From contig NC_135174.1 of assembly GCF_041146795.1 (NCBI RefSeq), positions 22,344,878 through 22,408,877 on the forward strand: DNA of 64,000 nt, written 5' to 3'. Position 1 is the stretch's first letter; each line of letters opens with the position of its first letter. The translations under genes and the position numbers were made by a program. The stretch is from Maylandia zebra. Lineage: Eukaryota; Chordata; Actinopteri; Cichliformes; Cichlidae. The notes under the pieces are model-generated. The model made no database searches and was not told the origin of the DNA. It saw only the letters and a program-made list of their open reading frames with translations. Positions 46,701 to 57,700 of this stretch are shown here, one piece after another.

Positions 46701-49700
46701 TTATTCACAACAGATTGCTGTTATGGGAGCTTATCTGTCTCCCTCAGTGTTGCAGACATGTTTACTTCTCAGTTAGTTTCTCCCCTTCAATAAAGCCAGA
46801 GCGGATCATCCTGTGCAGTCTAAACAGTGTGTTGCAGAGGCGGCAGACTACTCAGCACGATGCTAAAACAGCATGACTACCACGAGCCTGCAGGCAGCAG
46901 TTTCACCGCAGGTTGATCCAAAAGTCATCCGATCAGCAGCACTCAATCAGCAGCCATAAACCACCAACTGACCCACATTTCAAACGGTCCCCTACCGTCA
47001 GACCGGGACGACACATAATGACTTCTACATACATATTAGTTGCACTACGAAATGTTTTCCATGCAAACCCCCATATGAACGCACACACCACATCCTAAGT
47101 GCCCCCCGATTCGTTCCACTGCATGACTGTCCATTTCTTTTTTCATACGCCAGTGACCACCAAATCATCCCTGACTCTCTTGGTATGGTTTGTTCAGCTC
47201 CAGGCGTATGTGAGCCTTCTGTTTAACCTGTCATTTGAACAGAAACAAACCGCCCTCAAACACAATTCAGCCGGCACCTCTGGTTACACCTGCATGAAGA
47301 CCTGAAGGCTCTGGTTTACCCTGACACAGTTACCGGAGCTGACATGACGGTGATCGAGTCAGCATGAAAAGGATGAGCTGGGGTGGAGGTGGGTTGCAAA
47401 GCAGCTTGCAGGGAAAGAAGTAATTGTTTGTCCAAACACCCCACCTTATATTGGATTTGCCAATAAAATGCATAGAAGTGGATCAGCTGAAGATGAAATC
47501 AGAGAGCCAAGCTTGACTTGACCTGCCTGAAGTAACAATTTGCAAACACATTGAAACGTGGTGAACTCCTCAGCGCTTTTGCCATTAAATCCTAATTGTT
47601 TCAGCATGCAACGTATGATGTATGTGCTGAACCAACACTGTACACCTCTCCAGGTGAGCCTGAAGCTATTTATTAGCGTTTCCTCCCCCACAGGCTGCAG
47701 AAGCCTTTGTAAAATCCTCCTCTTGATTTTCTTCCTAGCTCTATAGTTTTGTGATGATGAAACCTCTGCTTAACATCACAGACTGTTGACACAGGGTTTT
47801 AAAGATAATCCAAACATGCTTTTAGAAGAAAAAGTAAATAACAGAAATACTACTGTTGTCCCTCAGAACACTTTTTGTTCATGAAAGGGACAAAGAAGAA
47901 TGGAAAGCTTATGGGAAAAAAACGGTATAAACCATCCAAATCCAGGTACTTAAGGTTGGTTTGGAAAACTCATAAAAGGCCTTTACTTTTCCGAACTGAT
48001 CTCCAGTACCTGGATTTGGATGTTTTATTCAGTTTTTGGGTCATGAGCTTTCCATTTTTCTTTGGCAATTGATGTGTTTGGTAAAAGCATCTTGCACAGC
48101 TCAGACAGCTCCGTTGCTATCGTGAAAAAATGAAGAAATACAGTTAGAACAATTACACCTTTTTGTCCAGCAAAAGCACCTAAGACAGAAACAGTTCAAT
48201 CAGGTACTGTGAACACTCCAAAAATGAGACACTTGACTTTATTTTTATTAGGTTTGCAATCATAGCAGCAAAATGTGGTTCAGGCTGACATCTGCCTTGT
48301 TAGCGCTTATCAGCTAATCAGTAAATCAGAAGATATTTATGAAAGGCTCTGGCTGGAGTTCATCTTTCGTGCACATCGATGTCACATTAGCTACATATTT
48401 AGAATAGGTGTGGTGAAGATAAACCAACTTAGTCACTTTACAGCAAATATTTCTTTGTTTCCCTGTCGCTACAGGCAAACGACGTCAGGAAAAACAAACC
48501 ATCTGTACCAGCTTTATTTTACACGTCACTGTTTTCTACAATCGGTGCTCATTTTTACTTCATTTGAAATTTTTGACATTATTACGTCTGTATTGATAGT
48601 TTAACTGTAAAGTTTTTATGCTATACTTTATGCATTTTTTTGTCTTTGAATCTTTTACATTTTTGGAGTGATAATAATTGTTATCAAGGCTGTATAAACA
48701 ACCATATTATAGGACTTTTGTCATTTAATTTTTTTAGCCCAAGTTTCTTATTAACTATCCTCCAAAGGAGTGCCATTATATTTCTTTTTTAGTGACATGT
48801 GTTGGGGATGTTTCTGTATTTCCATGAAAGGACGTGTACACGTGCTGTCATCCACGCCATGTCCACTGCTGAGATCGGTGACTCTGATCTCTCAGACCGC
48901 TGACCAGAGTGAGCTAAACTGGGAAAGGGTGAGGGAAGTTCCCCTTTATGGGCAACGGATTTATATGAAAAGAGGATGTTTGTCGCGTTTGTGTGTGTGC
49001 GATTGTACCGTGGGTGCATGACACTGCACGATTTTTATGGCTTGTGGTCTGACCTAGAATATCACTTTGACTGGAAAACAGAAGATGACACACACAAACA
49101 CACAGCTGGTTCCCGCCTATGTGGTATGTGTATCAACAAGCAAGGAGTGGGATCCCATTCCACCAAAACAAATCCCAATTGTCAGACTGCGCAACTTTTG
49201 ACAATGTCACTTTGTTGCTGCCTACATGCACATTTCAGCCAACTCTCATCCGACACAGCCCGCCCTTCACAAGCCCTCAAAACCCATTCCACCCCTTCTT
49301 CACCTCTTCCTCTGCAGTGTTTCATCTAGATGTTTCTGGGCTGGACAGTGACATCGACCATTGTTGCCGTTTGCGTGCATCCTCCCCCAGCTGTGACAAA
49401 AGCTTTCCTGACTCACAGATGCTTTAAAAAAAGACAAACAATTGGAACACCTTGCCTCTGAGACATCCTGTCTGCAAGACCTGCCAACTCAGCAAGAGAT
49501 TGAGTCACACCTCAAAATAGAGCTGTCAATTTGCAATAAGGAATTACAAGGATGCACATCTTACCAGCACAGACTCAAAAGTAAAATGCAGGATGAAAAA
49601 AAACAAAACATCTTCAGCTTTCTTCTTCTCATTCATCCCATGCATATTTGAACTTGCACTGTGACTTTTATTGTTTTTCCCCTCTAAACACACTCTGAAC

Positions 49701-50882
49701 TGACAGCCAGATGTCATCCGAGCCAGTGTGTCTGTGTGTGTCAGTCTACCGTGCATGGCGGCAGGCCTTTAGTTGTCTATCTGGGGTGTGAAAGAGTGTG
49801 TACAAGTGTGTGTCCGTACACTGCATCGGAGCAAAGTTGGGAAAACCCCAGAAACATTCCTGTAATTCCTCTCAGCACCACCCCATGCAGGAAGAAACTG
49901 GACAGGAATGGAAATTTAAAAAGGAAAAAAAAGGAGTGAGGGAGGAAAGCTCGTGGTGTGACATATTCTGCGGTTGAGATTCAATCCCCCCCCCCCCCAC
50001 ACACACACACAAACCCGTTAAATTTCTCCCTCACTTTCCCCATCCCTTGTCCTCTCTTCAGCTCGCTCCCTCCTTGTCTCTTTTCCCTCTCTGGTGCCAC
50101 GTTGCCCTGCAAAATGCAGGCGACGCCGCTTCGTCCCGAGGCTGCTGAGGGTGAAGCTCGGTAAGCAAACACTCCCAGAGCAGAGGCTTTGGGTTCACAC
50201 AGATGATCTCAAACTGCTTCCAGTCTCTTAGCTCTCACGCTAACAGAGTGGAGGTACACCCTTTGAGTTTGTATAAAGTGGATTTTGGGGGAGATTTAAA
50301 CCACAAAGTTCATTAAGGTCATCATTAACTTATCAATAAGTGTCACAAATGCACTCCTAACTCCTCACAGTGTTGCAGAGCAGAACATTATGGGGATCTG
50401 ACCTGAGTGTGTTTCTATTTTTAAAAATAATACATCTGAAAGAAGACATTTTGGAGGTCTAACATTATCAACATGACATGGCAAAAAATATGACAATGTG
50501 ATCTGTAAGTGTAGAGCCGAATGTAGTGCAAACTGTCTGGGCCATGGCCTTGCGGAGCAACACCCCTACCACCACCAGCAGCACCTTCAGGCTTTCCAGG
50601 GTTTCCAGCAGCTTAGTTGAGTCCATTCAACCGTGGCCAGAGGATGGGCTAGTTAGCTGTGCAGGAGCCTGGCTCACTGCACGAGAGGCCAGGTAAACAT
50701 AAACAACAACAACATAAACAACAACAGGAGTAGACCCCGCGGCTGGACTCACCTACGTCGGCGTTGCAGAACGCCTGTTGCGGATGTACCGGAGCGCAGC
50801 TGCACGCTTCCACGAGCTCCTCCGCCCGCCACAGGACCAGCAGCGCGAGCGTGCAAAGGATGCCGTTAACGGAAAACGGCAT
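34551..50882 (-). CDS. timp2: Tissue inhibitor of metalloproteinases 2, whole gene span
   Basis: Five coding exons join to 663 bases, giving 220 residues, the same length as human TIMP-2. Residues 1-26 form a signal peptide with a hydrophobic core [11 protein letters not shown]; the mature protein starts [10 protein letters not shown] at Cys27, whose amino group chelates the metalloproteinase zinc. All 12 family cysteines are present. The N-terminal inhibitory domain carries the long AB loop [18 protein letters not shown] typical of TIMP-2, and the C-terminal domain ends in the acidic tail EFLDAEDP that in TIMP-2 binds the hemopexin domain of proMMP-2. It is a secreted extracellular inhibitor. 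The ATG at 50882 is the first in-frame one found upstream. Intron 1 is about 10.5 kb. Assignment is by recall of homologues; the fish a/b paralogue is not resolved. Confidence 0.97.
36436..36560 (-). CDS. timp2: timp2 coding exon 4 (domain junction)
   Basis: It encodes [20 protein letters not shown] and [21 protein letters not shown], completing the N-terminal domain and entering the C-terminal one. Donor is GTAAGG. Confidence 0.97.
37345..37570 (+). repeat. Dispersed teleost repeat copy
   Basis: GGTTGCATGTTCTCCTCATT, a TTCCACAGTCCAGAGACATG segment and ATGACAGACTGGTGACCTGT follow the order of a very common fish interspersed repeat. Diverged pieces occur at 1168-1235 and, inverted, at about 62270-62365. 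Confidence 0.6.
37773..38426 (+). mobile_element. Non-autonomous hAT element with perfect 8-bp target duplication
   Basis: It begins TAGAGGTGGGAATCACC and ends CCCCCCACCCCTA, flanked by ATTCCCAT at 37765-37772 and 38427-38434. Repeated CGATACGATATTAT motifs lie near both ends. No transposase frame is present. It lies in timp2 intron 3. Confidence 0.85.
38655..38875 (+). repeat. Dispersed teleost repeat fragment
   Basis: CTTGTCATCCTGACCCACCT, TTTCGATGTGGAGGAGTAGC and CTGAGCCCCTCCCGAATGAC are words I associate with a widespread fish interspersed repeat; the class is uncertain. Confidence 0.5.
39211..39243. repeat. Perfect 13-bp inverted repeat, 7-base loop
   Basis: CAGAAGTTAGAGG, a 7-base spacer, then CCTCTAACTTCTG, in timp2 intron 3. 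Confidence 0.9.
40006..40114 (-). CDS. timp2: timp2 coding exon 3 (inhibitory domain)
   Basis: It encodes [20 protein letters not shown] then [16 protein letters not shown] and G of a split glycine. The AVCG cysteine pairs with Cys1 of the mature protein in known TIMPs. Donor is GTTTGT. Confidence 0.96.
40199..40299 (-). CDS. timp2: timp2 coding exon 2 (AB loop)
   Basis: It encodes [20 protein letters not shown] and [13 protein letters not shown]. The AB-loop tyrosine in NDIYGN, which contacts membrane-type MMPs in human TIMP-2, is kept. Donor is GTAAGA. Confidence 0.97.
41390..42060 (+). mobile_element. Non-autonomous hAT element with perfect 8-bp target duplication
   Basis: It starts TAGGGCTGTGTGATATGACC and ends TATCGAACAGCCCTA. 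The flanks are GTCTTTTG at 41382-41389 and 42061-42068. Its left end is nearly identical to that of the element at 44641, so the two are the same or sister families. 671 bases, no transposase frame. Confidence 0.87.
43272..43296 (+). repeat. (CA)n microsatellite
   Basis: About 12 uninterrupted AC units. Confidence 0.9.
44175..44372 (+). CDS. Unidentified 65-residue frame, possible terminal exon or retrocopy
   Basis: I do not recognise this protein. The frame starts [10 protein letters not shown], then [19 protein letters not shown] and an acidic stretch [11 protein letters not shown] before [20 protein letters not shown] and a TAA stop. Its charged, balanced composition is more protein-like than the many random frames in this AT-rich region. 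A possible splice acceptor TTGCAG sits just before TACATTGG (about 44249), so it could also be a last exon. An AATAAA signal follows at 44634-44639. It runs opposite to timp2, inside intron 1. It may be a decayed retrocopy, a small nested gene or chance. Confidence 0.3.
   Translation: MFNIHPYLVLRASRFRLRWPLGLQYIGKNPEEDDEEIVAKQPPRLTDAHLDRFLNLNNTLIGPDC
44634..44639 (+). terminator. AATAAA hexamer, part of a hAT target duplication
   Basis: This hexamer lies 262 bases after the stop of the frame at 44175-44372. It is inside the 8-base CAATAAAG target site duplicated by the hAT insertion, so a second copy lies at 46246-46251. Confidence 0.4.
44641..46244 (+). mobile_element. Non-autonomous hAT element carrying a nested Harbinger element
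   Basis: It begins TAGGGCTGGGCGATATGACC and ends GCGCCCAGCCCTA, flanked by CAATAAAG at 44633-44640 and 46245-46252. It totals 1604 bases, of which 45361-46093 is a later insertion; without that, the element is about 870 bases. Only the outer 12 bases of the two ends are well matched. No hAT transposase frame was seen. Confidence 0.87.
45361..46093 (+). mobile_element. PIF/Harbinger-type non-autonomous element (nested)
   Basis: The left end TGCTGGGCTTACACTGTGCG and the reversed right end TGCTGGGCAGACACTGTGCG form inverted repeats of about 26 bases with two mismatches. Both sides carry TAA (45358-45360, 46094-46096), the 3-bp TWA duplication typical of PIF/Harbinger. 733 bases, with no transposase frame. 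A perfect 13-bp hairpin lies inside at 45543-45570. Confidence 0.82.
46524..46564 (+). repeat. (CA)n microsatellite
   Basis: Interrupted CA/CG array in timp2 intron 1. Confidence 0.9.
47890..48065. repeat. Long imperfect palindrome (fold-back), about 80-base arms
   Basis: The left arm 47890-47970 matches the reverse complement of 47985-48065 at about 64 of 81 positions without gaps. The best block is an 18-base perfect pair, CATCCAAATCCAGGTACT at 47933-47950 and its inverse at 48005-48022. The 14-base centre contains AAAGGCCTTT-like sequence. Such arms fit an old fold-back MITE or a long hairpin RNA; no target duplication was found. Confidence 0.8.
50753..50882 (-). CDS. timp2: timp2 coding exon 1 (signal peptide, mature N-terminus)
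   Basis: It encodes [20 protein letters not shown] then [20 protein letters not shown] and ADV, plus G of a split valine codon. Cleavage is expected between Ala26 and Cys27. Donor is GTGAGT. Confidence 0.96.
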
Positions 50883-51200
50883 CGTGGTAAACACTGATGG
50901 CGATGTTTTTCAGCTCCTGCGTGGATGTTGTGCTCTGCGCAGATGCGTTGCAGTGTGGCTCCAGCGGCAGCGTCCCCTCTCCGTCGTTTTTCTAACGACA
51001 CACACGTCAACGACAACACACGGGCGCGCGCCCAGCTCCAGGTAAAAAGGTGAAGTTACACGGTGCGTTTGGTGCCCTCCGGATTTCCCCCGACTTTCCG
51101 TTTTCTGCAGCTGTCTGTCTGTCTGGACTGTTTTTGTTTCAAGGCGTTTTATAAAGCTGGCCGTGCGACTCCTCCCCCCAGCGCAGGGTGGTCCTGCAGA
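50883..51200 (-). promoter_or_regulatory. timp2 promoter and 5' UTR region
   Basis: This GC-rich, CpG-containing stretch lies directly upstream of the timp2 start. On the minus strand a TATAAAA box lies at 51147-51153, about 265 bases before the ATG, with a GGGGGGAGG Sp1-type site just upstream (51171-51180). Transcription would then begin near 51120, giving a 5' UTR of about 240 bases. Mammalian TIMP2 promoters also combine a TATA-like element with Sp1 sites. Confidence 0.5.
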
Positions 51201-51589
51201 GGGCGCTGAGTGCTCAGTCGGACCCACCGGACATTTGGATAGGGTCCCAAAGGAAATTTGAAAAATATTGCCCCTGCGCCCTCATAATATCATAATACAC
51301 GGTATTGGTTGAAAAGTGGGCCTGCACTCGAGTGTAAAGCTGAAAAATTGTTGCAACAAGTATTTAGACAGAAAGAAAATAATATAAAATCATTAAACTT
51401 GTATTACTGGATACAAGGTTGTGATAGTTCACACAAACTAATCTAAAAATCTAAAAGTGACATGGAAAAAAAGGTTTTACTTAAGTAGAGCTTATCAATT
51501 CCAAAAAGATTAAAAAAAAGTTTGGGTGCTGTGGAAAATATGTATAATCTCACAAACTCATATTTTATGCACATAGGATTACAGAAAAC

Positions 51590-52560
51590 ATATCAAATGT
51601 CTCATGGAAAGTAGTAGCTCATTTTGATTCCGTTGGCAGTTGCCAATAAAAGGCTTAAAAACTAAGTGGGATTAAGAGGAAACTGTTGGAGGAATGCTTT
51701 GCAACTAATTAGGGTTGTTGGCAACAGGTCTCTAACATGACTGGGTATTTAAAAAAAAAAAGCTTTACAGAGAGTTTCTCAGAATTAGAGGTGGACAGAT
51801 GTTCACTGTTCTTCAAAAAACAAAATGTGGAGCACGTTCAGAATAATGCTCCTCAGTGCAAAATTGTGAAGACTTTAAATATCTCCTGATCTGAAGTGCA
51901 AAATATCATTCAGATTCAGAAAATCTGGAGAAATCTCTGTGCGCATCAGACGAGGCTAAAAATCAGTATTGGATGTCTGTACTGTTCAAGTCTATATGCA
52001 ACAATAAATTAAAAACAGGGATGATTCTGTCATGCAAATCACTGCATGGGCTCAGGAACAGATGCAGGTTGGAGTCCTCACAAAGCTCATTTTAAATGGA
52101 CTAAAGTGAAGTAGAAAACTGTTAATATTATTTCTGGTTTGTTAATAATGCTCAGTTCAAAAACCTGCATCTGTGATGGTATGGGGGTGCGTTAGTGCCC
52201 ATGGAACTGGCATCTTACACATCTAGAAAGGCATCATCAGTGCTGAAAGGCTTATACAGATTTAAGAGTAACATATCCAGATGTCTGTTCCAGGGAAAGC
52301 TTTCCATCTTTCAGTATGACAATGCTAAAATGCATACTGCAGCCATAACAATAGCACAACTTCATAGTAGAAGAGTCAGAGAGCTGAACTTTACTGTCTC
52401 ATTTTAAACGTGTGATGTTTTCTTTGTTCTGTTGTGAATAAAATATGGACTTATGAGTTTTTACAAACGGTATTTTGTTTTTATTTACATTTTACTGAGC
52501 GTCCCAAATGTTTGTAATAATACTTTTTGTAATAATTTTACTCTTTAGTCACAAAGATCA
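51590..52560 (+). mobile_element. Decayed Tc1/mariner-superfamily transposon
   Basis: Words such as CACTGCATGGGCTCAGGAAC, AAGCTCATTTTAAATGGACT, TCTGTGATGGTATGGGGGTG, TTTCAGTATGACAATGCTAA and CATAGTAGAAGAGTCAGAG follow the order of a common fish transposase gene: a helix-turn-helix part, then a catalytic part containing a GACAATGC (DN) site. Stops and deletions make it inactive. It is a different family from 31542-32490. Confidence 0.7.
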
Positions 52561-52619
52561 TTTTAGGCTTTGTGATTTTCAAACACAAACTAAACTGAAA
52601 CAAATACACTGATTCTGTA

Positions 52620-52792
52620 AACTAAGGATCTATGGAGGAGTCAGGCAGGAGAAAAGGGGAAAACCACAGAGAAGATTCATGGATGTAGTGAAGAAGGACG
52701 TGCACAGTGTTACAGACGAGTGACAGGGTGAGATGGAGGCTTACGATCCACTGCAGCGACACCTAAAGGCAGCAGCCGCAAGAAGAAGAAGT
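52620..52792 (-). repeat. Dispersed repeat, inverted copy of the 3425-3545 family
   Basis: GATCCACTGCAGCGACACCT, a GGCAGCAGCCG segment and an AAGAAGAAG tail are the reverse of the GCTGCT..GGGTCGCCACAGCGG block at 3425-3545; the AAGAAG tail marks a retroelement end. Confidence 0.55.
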
Positions 52793-53589
52793 CTGTTTGT
52801 GTATCTTTGCACTCCTTGATCCTCTCTTTGCTTTCCCACCAACTCAATCGGCTCCCTTCCCTGAGGCCCAAATCTACACCCTCTTCCTCCCCACTTTCAA
52901 TCTGCCTGCCACATTAAGTGCTTTAAACCAGCTGTTTTAAACCAGCTAGTCTTAAGTGAAAGTGGATTATTAAGCCTTCCTTAAATAAAACACGTAAAGG
53001 TGCAGAATCTGTTTTTCGTCTGATATGGAGGAAAAGCCGCAGGCTCACAGAAAGAAGTCCCAAGTGATTATTTCAGGACTGTCACAATGGAGCTGTTAAT
53101 GTTTGATTTCTAATGTTACAGAGCAAGACAGTCAAAAGAGAGCAAAAAAACGATTTTGAGATGTGGGAGCATTTAGGAAGTTTTACTATAAGTGCCTGAA
53201 TGAAAATGAAGTGAAACAGGTAGATATTCAAAAAAGGGATGGACATGGCCTTAGTTCTATGTGACAGCAGTCACTGCAGATGCTGAAGGGTGAGGATTGG
53301 TGCTTTTTTATTCAGCCGCCCAACTCTTTATTTATCAGCGCCCCATTGCCATTTGTGTTCAAGAGAAAATGCAAATGATTCCTGAAAGATGAGATTATTT
53401 TGTAATTTTAGAGCCAAAATTATATATAAAAAAGGGGTCCTTTAGAGCTGTAGAAACCTGGGTGATAAATGGTTAATTAAGAGAGCTTGTAGACTCCATC
53501 AGAGGGGGAATGTGTAAAGGCCTGACTGGGATTGGCTCTGTCAGAGGTCTCGCACTTTTTCCATGTTAAATTCAGAATTACATTATATT

Positions 53590-53960
53590 ACTCTCACATA
53601 TAAAATCTTAAATTTGGGACAGTCATATGTCAAAGACCCCAAAGTACCTTATTATTCTAACAAAGCACTTCACTGTCAGACTGCAGGGTAAAAGCAGAAT
53701 GGGAGGCAGAGCCTTCAGCTATGAGGCTTTTCTACTATGGCACAAACTCCCAGGTTGGATTTGGGAAAGACTTTTAGTTCTGTGGGTTCAGCCCACTGCA
53801 GGACTTCTTTTCTTTCATGTAGCTGCAGAAGAACATTGTTTATTAAAGCAGCACTGATACTGCTGAGACATGCAGTGAGTTCTGGCATTCACATGACTCA
53901 CATAAATGTGTCACAGAAGTTTTTCCTCACATGCTCCGGGTGCAGCTGAAGTCATGAATA
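53590..53960 (+). repeat. LINE-like 3' region fragment
   Basis: It shares AGAATGGGAGG and the following GAGCCTTCAGC segment with 11225-11590 and has the CAAACTCCCAGGTTGGATTT block equivalent to that at 14515-14650. The family is common in fish. Confidence 0.6.
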
Positions 53961-54406
53961 ACTTTCTCCATAAAGTTTGAGCATCTTCCACACGATGAAC
54001 GATCACTGGATTAAATAAACACCACTGTGAGGAGATGTGCTTCAATTGTGTGTAGTTTTATTCCAGCTTACAGAGGTCAGAGTTGACACGGTGAAGGGAT
54101 CCAGCTGTCAAACATCTCAGATAAATCACAGAGACAGATCACACATTTACCTCTTTTCTGGCAGAAGAGGGCACCAGCCTCCACTGAACAACCTCACTAG
54201 ACTTTACTCATGCATAGAGGAACCTTTTCTCTTTTTTTAAGGTTTCACAGTTAAGCCATTAATGCCTTCAGTGTTGCTTCTCTCCTACCACTTTGTAAAA
54301 AGGCACAGACTGTAAGAAGGTTTGGGAGACCCCATTTTCCAACATTGAGACAGAAACAATGGAAGCAGCTACAGGAGAGCCACACTCCGACAAAAAAGCG
54401 AACAGA

Positions 54407-54412
54407 TTTATT
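54407..54412 (-). terminator. Candidate sfxn2 polyadenylation signal
   Basis: AATAAA on the minus strand, about 250 bases past the sfxn2 stop codon. It is the first canonical hexamer I found downstream; its use is not shown. Confidence 0.4.
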
Positions 54413-54664
54413 CTGACGTGCTGTTCCTGAGAGTAGATCATTTGGTTTCTCAGCAGGAATCCAGACTGTTGTGATTAGAGTAAGAATTAAGTGACAGCAT
54501 TGATCAAAAGTCCCACAGCAAACATCCAAAGACAAGCACCAGTTTGAAAATGTAATGAAAAAAAAAAAGGAACAAAGAAGCATTTCATTGTGATTAATAA
54601 TCACAGACTTAGGTCACGATATCGAAACACATGAATTGAGTCTTGTGCGTCGAATAGAAAACTC

Positions 54665-54764
54665 TCAGAGGCCTTTGTTGAAGTAGACGTGTCGTATGCT
54701 GTCCCCATATTGAGACCTGATGGAGTCTCTCAGCTCAGGCTCCAGCTTCGAAACAGCCATAGAG
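54665..54764 (-). CDS. sfxn2: sfxn2 coding exon 11 (C-terminus and stop)
   Basis: It encodes [20 protein letters not shown] and [12 protein letters not shown] with a TGA stop at 54665-54667. The NKGL ending is shared by sideroflexins 1-3. Confidence 0.97.
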
Positions 54765-57700
54765 CTGCAGGAGGAGGAAGAGAGGACAGAAAGGAAAAGA
54801 GGAGCACAGTCAAAGGTTTGTTTGCATATCAAGGCAAAACAAAGTGTTGTAGTCAATGCTAATGAAAGTGTAGAGGACAACACACATTTTTGTCAGTAAA
54901 AAAAAAAAAAATCTACTCGGGTAATTAGGAAAGCAAATTATTATTTGACATGTACTTAATATTCATTGTTATAACGTTGTTATTACAGCTCTTCAAGGCC
55001 TCAGTAAAGAGTTATAAATGAGTTTTACAATACAGGATGCAAAATACATTTTAAAATGAGCAACATATTAAAGTAAAAAAGTTGCACTATTCTACTGTAA
55101 GTTTATAAAATCTCAGCAGGTTTTATTAAAGATAACTAGACATGTGCCGGTCTTTAGCACCGTGTGTGAACACTTTACTTCCTGAACCTTAAGGACGAAA
55201 GAACAGGCGATTTTAGGTTTATTCTCTCGCTGAATCGTTCGAGTTCTGGCTTAATCTCAACATAAAGAAAAGTGAGTCTTATGCCCCCCAAATTTTTAAA
55301 ATAAGAACTGCATTTTACTTTTTTTCTCTTTAGTGTAAACTTACATTAAACATGGACAACATTTCATATAGACAGCAGTGTGCATGCTTTTACTCGTGCA
55401 AAAGCTTAAAAAGAGAGTGAACGTAAAGGTGGAAGCCAGTTTATGAGCTAAGGCCCAGTTTAACATGACTGTGAACCGTGCACAGCTGCTCCAGTAGAAA
55501 ATATAGAATTGGTCAAGTAGAGAATAGATACTCTTTAAAGTTGAAATACTTCCAATGGGGGGAAAAACATGCTCTCCAAACTTAAAATCCATGAGAAAGT
55601 TTTGTGTTTTTACCCTAAACACCAGCTAAACCATAAGTCACAGTGAACATCTGGAAAGCAGTTGTTAAGCGTCTTCATTCCACGCTCGCTGGTGCTGCGT
55701 TTTAATTCCACTCACCTCACTGACATTTCATTTTTTAGCTTTGCCTTCAGAGAACAATGAGTTATGGACTACTGATCTGATTGTAGACCATTAGAAGCAC
55801 CTGTTAACCGCACACTCATCAATAATATTTTTCTTTTATAAGCATTTTATATTTTTATGAAACAAGAGCAGCGGAGAGAGATGAGAATTAAACAAAGGGA
55901 ACGGCATGTGGTACGCATCCTCACCATTTTACTATCGGGTCACTCCCAAACCTAAAATTTAAGGCGGTAAGTCCAGACCTGGGCTGCACAATCAGACTAA
56001 ACCAACATTTAAATCAATGATCATAAGTTCCCAAGCGGGCTTACATTATAATTTATATTTATAATTTGCTGGTAAGATGGAAATAAACTTGTAAAAATAT
56101 GATTTGCCACATTTTATATGAGTCTTTCAAAACAAACTAACATACAGATAAGCTGCATCCTTATTTGAAAATCTAACTTCAGTTGAAATTGTTTCCCAAA
56201 GGTTAATTTTCTCTGTGAGTTTTAAACTGGATCTGAAGACTGAGATGATGAAATATGTCTGAGCGAGCTTGAGTGAACAACACGTTTGAAAGCTGATTAG
56301 AGGCCAAGACACTGCAGCAGGATTTATTGTAACTCCAGGAATTCCAGCATCGCAAATTAATCCACCAGCTGCACTAACACGGACATCTTTTATCGGACCA
56401 AAGCCACAAGACTTGAAAACCTGAGCTTTCTGCTTTGGATTTTTAAAATCTAGTCGATTAGTGTGGACTAGTTTCTGTAGCAGAAGCTGATTGTGTGAAA
56501 CAGCTACAACTTAACTTAGACACAGGTCTTGATAACCTGCTTCCTCCTATAGAGAAGGTTCTACAAAAACTCTTATATTTATTATTTATTCCTAAGTTTT
56601 GTCACACAGCACACTGTTTTACTTTGATTTTTGTCAATTCAAACATATGTGAGAGAGAGCATACCATCTGAAGCTGAAGACAACGTGTCTTAAAGTGTTT
56701 TAAGGGCTATTCTGAGGCAACTCTAATGAACTCTTTTGATTACAAATACTATATTTCTACAGTACGGAAACCAACTCCACTCCTCCCTTCATCTAGAACT
56801 TCTCTGAACACTTTTCAGATGAGTTGAAGATCAAAAATTTGAGTTGAGCTTCAAAAACAGAACCAACCAATGAGCAACTGCGCTGTAATCCTCCATCTTT
56901 TATATACAGTCAATGTTTATTTAAACAAAGGACTTTCTTTTTCCCTATTAATGTAATTGTGTGCAGTCCTATGAAAACTAAATACACCCTTACTGTTTCC
57001 ACAGAAATTAAGAGAGTACGTAACAGCCAGGAGCTGCTAATCGTCAGCAGGTGTGGGAACCTCTATAAAAACAGAGGTTTTGGCAGTTTGCTGTTCTGGA
57101 ACATTTGCCACAGTCCCAGCAAATTCATCCCAAAGTCAGTTTGTGCTCAAACAATCTGCAAAAACCCAAAAGCTACATCACTGACTCTGCAGGCCTCAGT
57201 ACAAAGAAAAAGACTGAACATGAAGGGCTTGTTTCTAAAGGTTGCCAGGAGAAAGCCCTTTCTCTCCAAAAGGAACGTGACAGCACAGCTTACTGTGAGC
57301 ACGGCGGTGGAAGGCTGATGATGTGGGTTTATTTTGGAGCCACATGATCTCTACATCTTGTAGTCATTAAGTTAACCGTGAATTCCTGAAGTATCCTCAA
57401 GTCAAATGTGAGGTCTGAGGCTAAAGCTTGGCTGAAACTCTGTCACGTCACAGGACAACGATCTTAAGCGCAACAGGCGGATAAAGAAAACAATTGAGGT
57501 GTTGCAATGGCCCAAAGTCCAGACCTCAACCTCATTTAAGAGAATAAATGAATGCTCGCAAACTTCAACAAACTGTAAAGAAGAGTGGGTCACAATTCCT
57601 CCACAATGACCACCAAAGCACAGAGAAAATGTACATAAATACACATGTCAAGAAACCAGGCTGACTAAAGCTAATTATTTCTTGATGCTCCTTAAAGTCC

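Larger units (their letters stand above)
40300..50752 (-). other. timp2 intron 1 (10.5 kb)
   Basis: This long intron holds two hAT insertions (41390-42060, 44641-46244), a Harbinger element nested in the second, an unidentified plus-strand frame (44175-44372), CA microsatellites (43272-43296, 46524-46564) and a long fold-back (47890-48065). The remainder shows no recognisable gene. In mammals this intron hosts CEP295NL; I see no match to it here. Confidence 0.6.
51300..54406. other. timp2-sfxn2 intergenic region
   Basis: No gene recognised. The space contains a Tc1/mariner-like relic (51590-52560), an inverted repeat-family fragment (52620-52792) and a LINE-like 3' fragment (53590-53960); the rest is AT-rich unique sequence. 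Timp2 reads away from it (its promoter end faces this region) and sfxn2 transcription runs into it. Confidence 0.6.

Noticed and set aside
50649..50752. Longer timp2 exon 1 reading on past the splice donor
   Set aside because: The frame continues by chance into the intron ([12 protein letters not shown] and on); the GTGAGT donor after 50753 restores the conserved ADVVIRAK junction.
40300..50752. Fish counterpart of the nested mammalian gene CEP295NL in timp2 intron 1
   Set aside because: No frame in this intron resembles the CEP295 N-terminal sequence as I know it.
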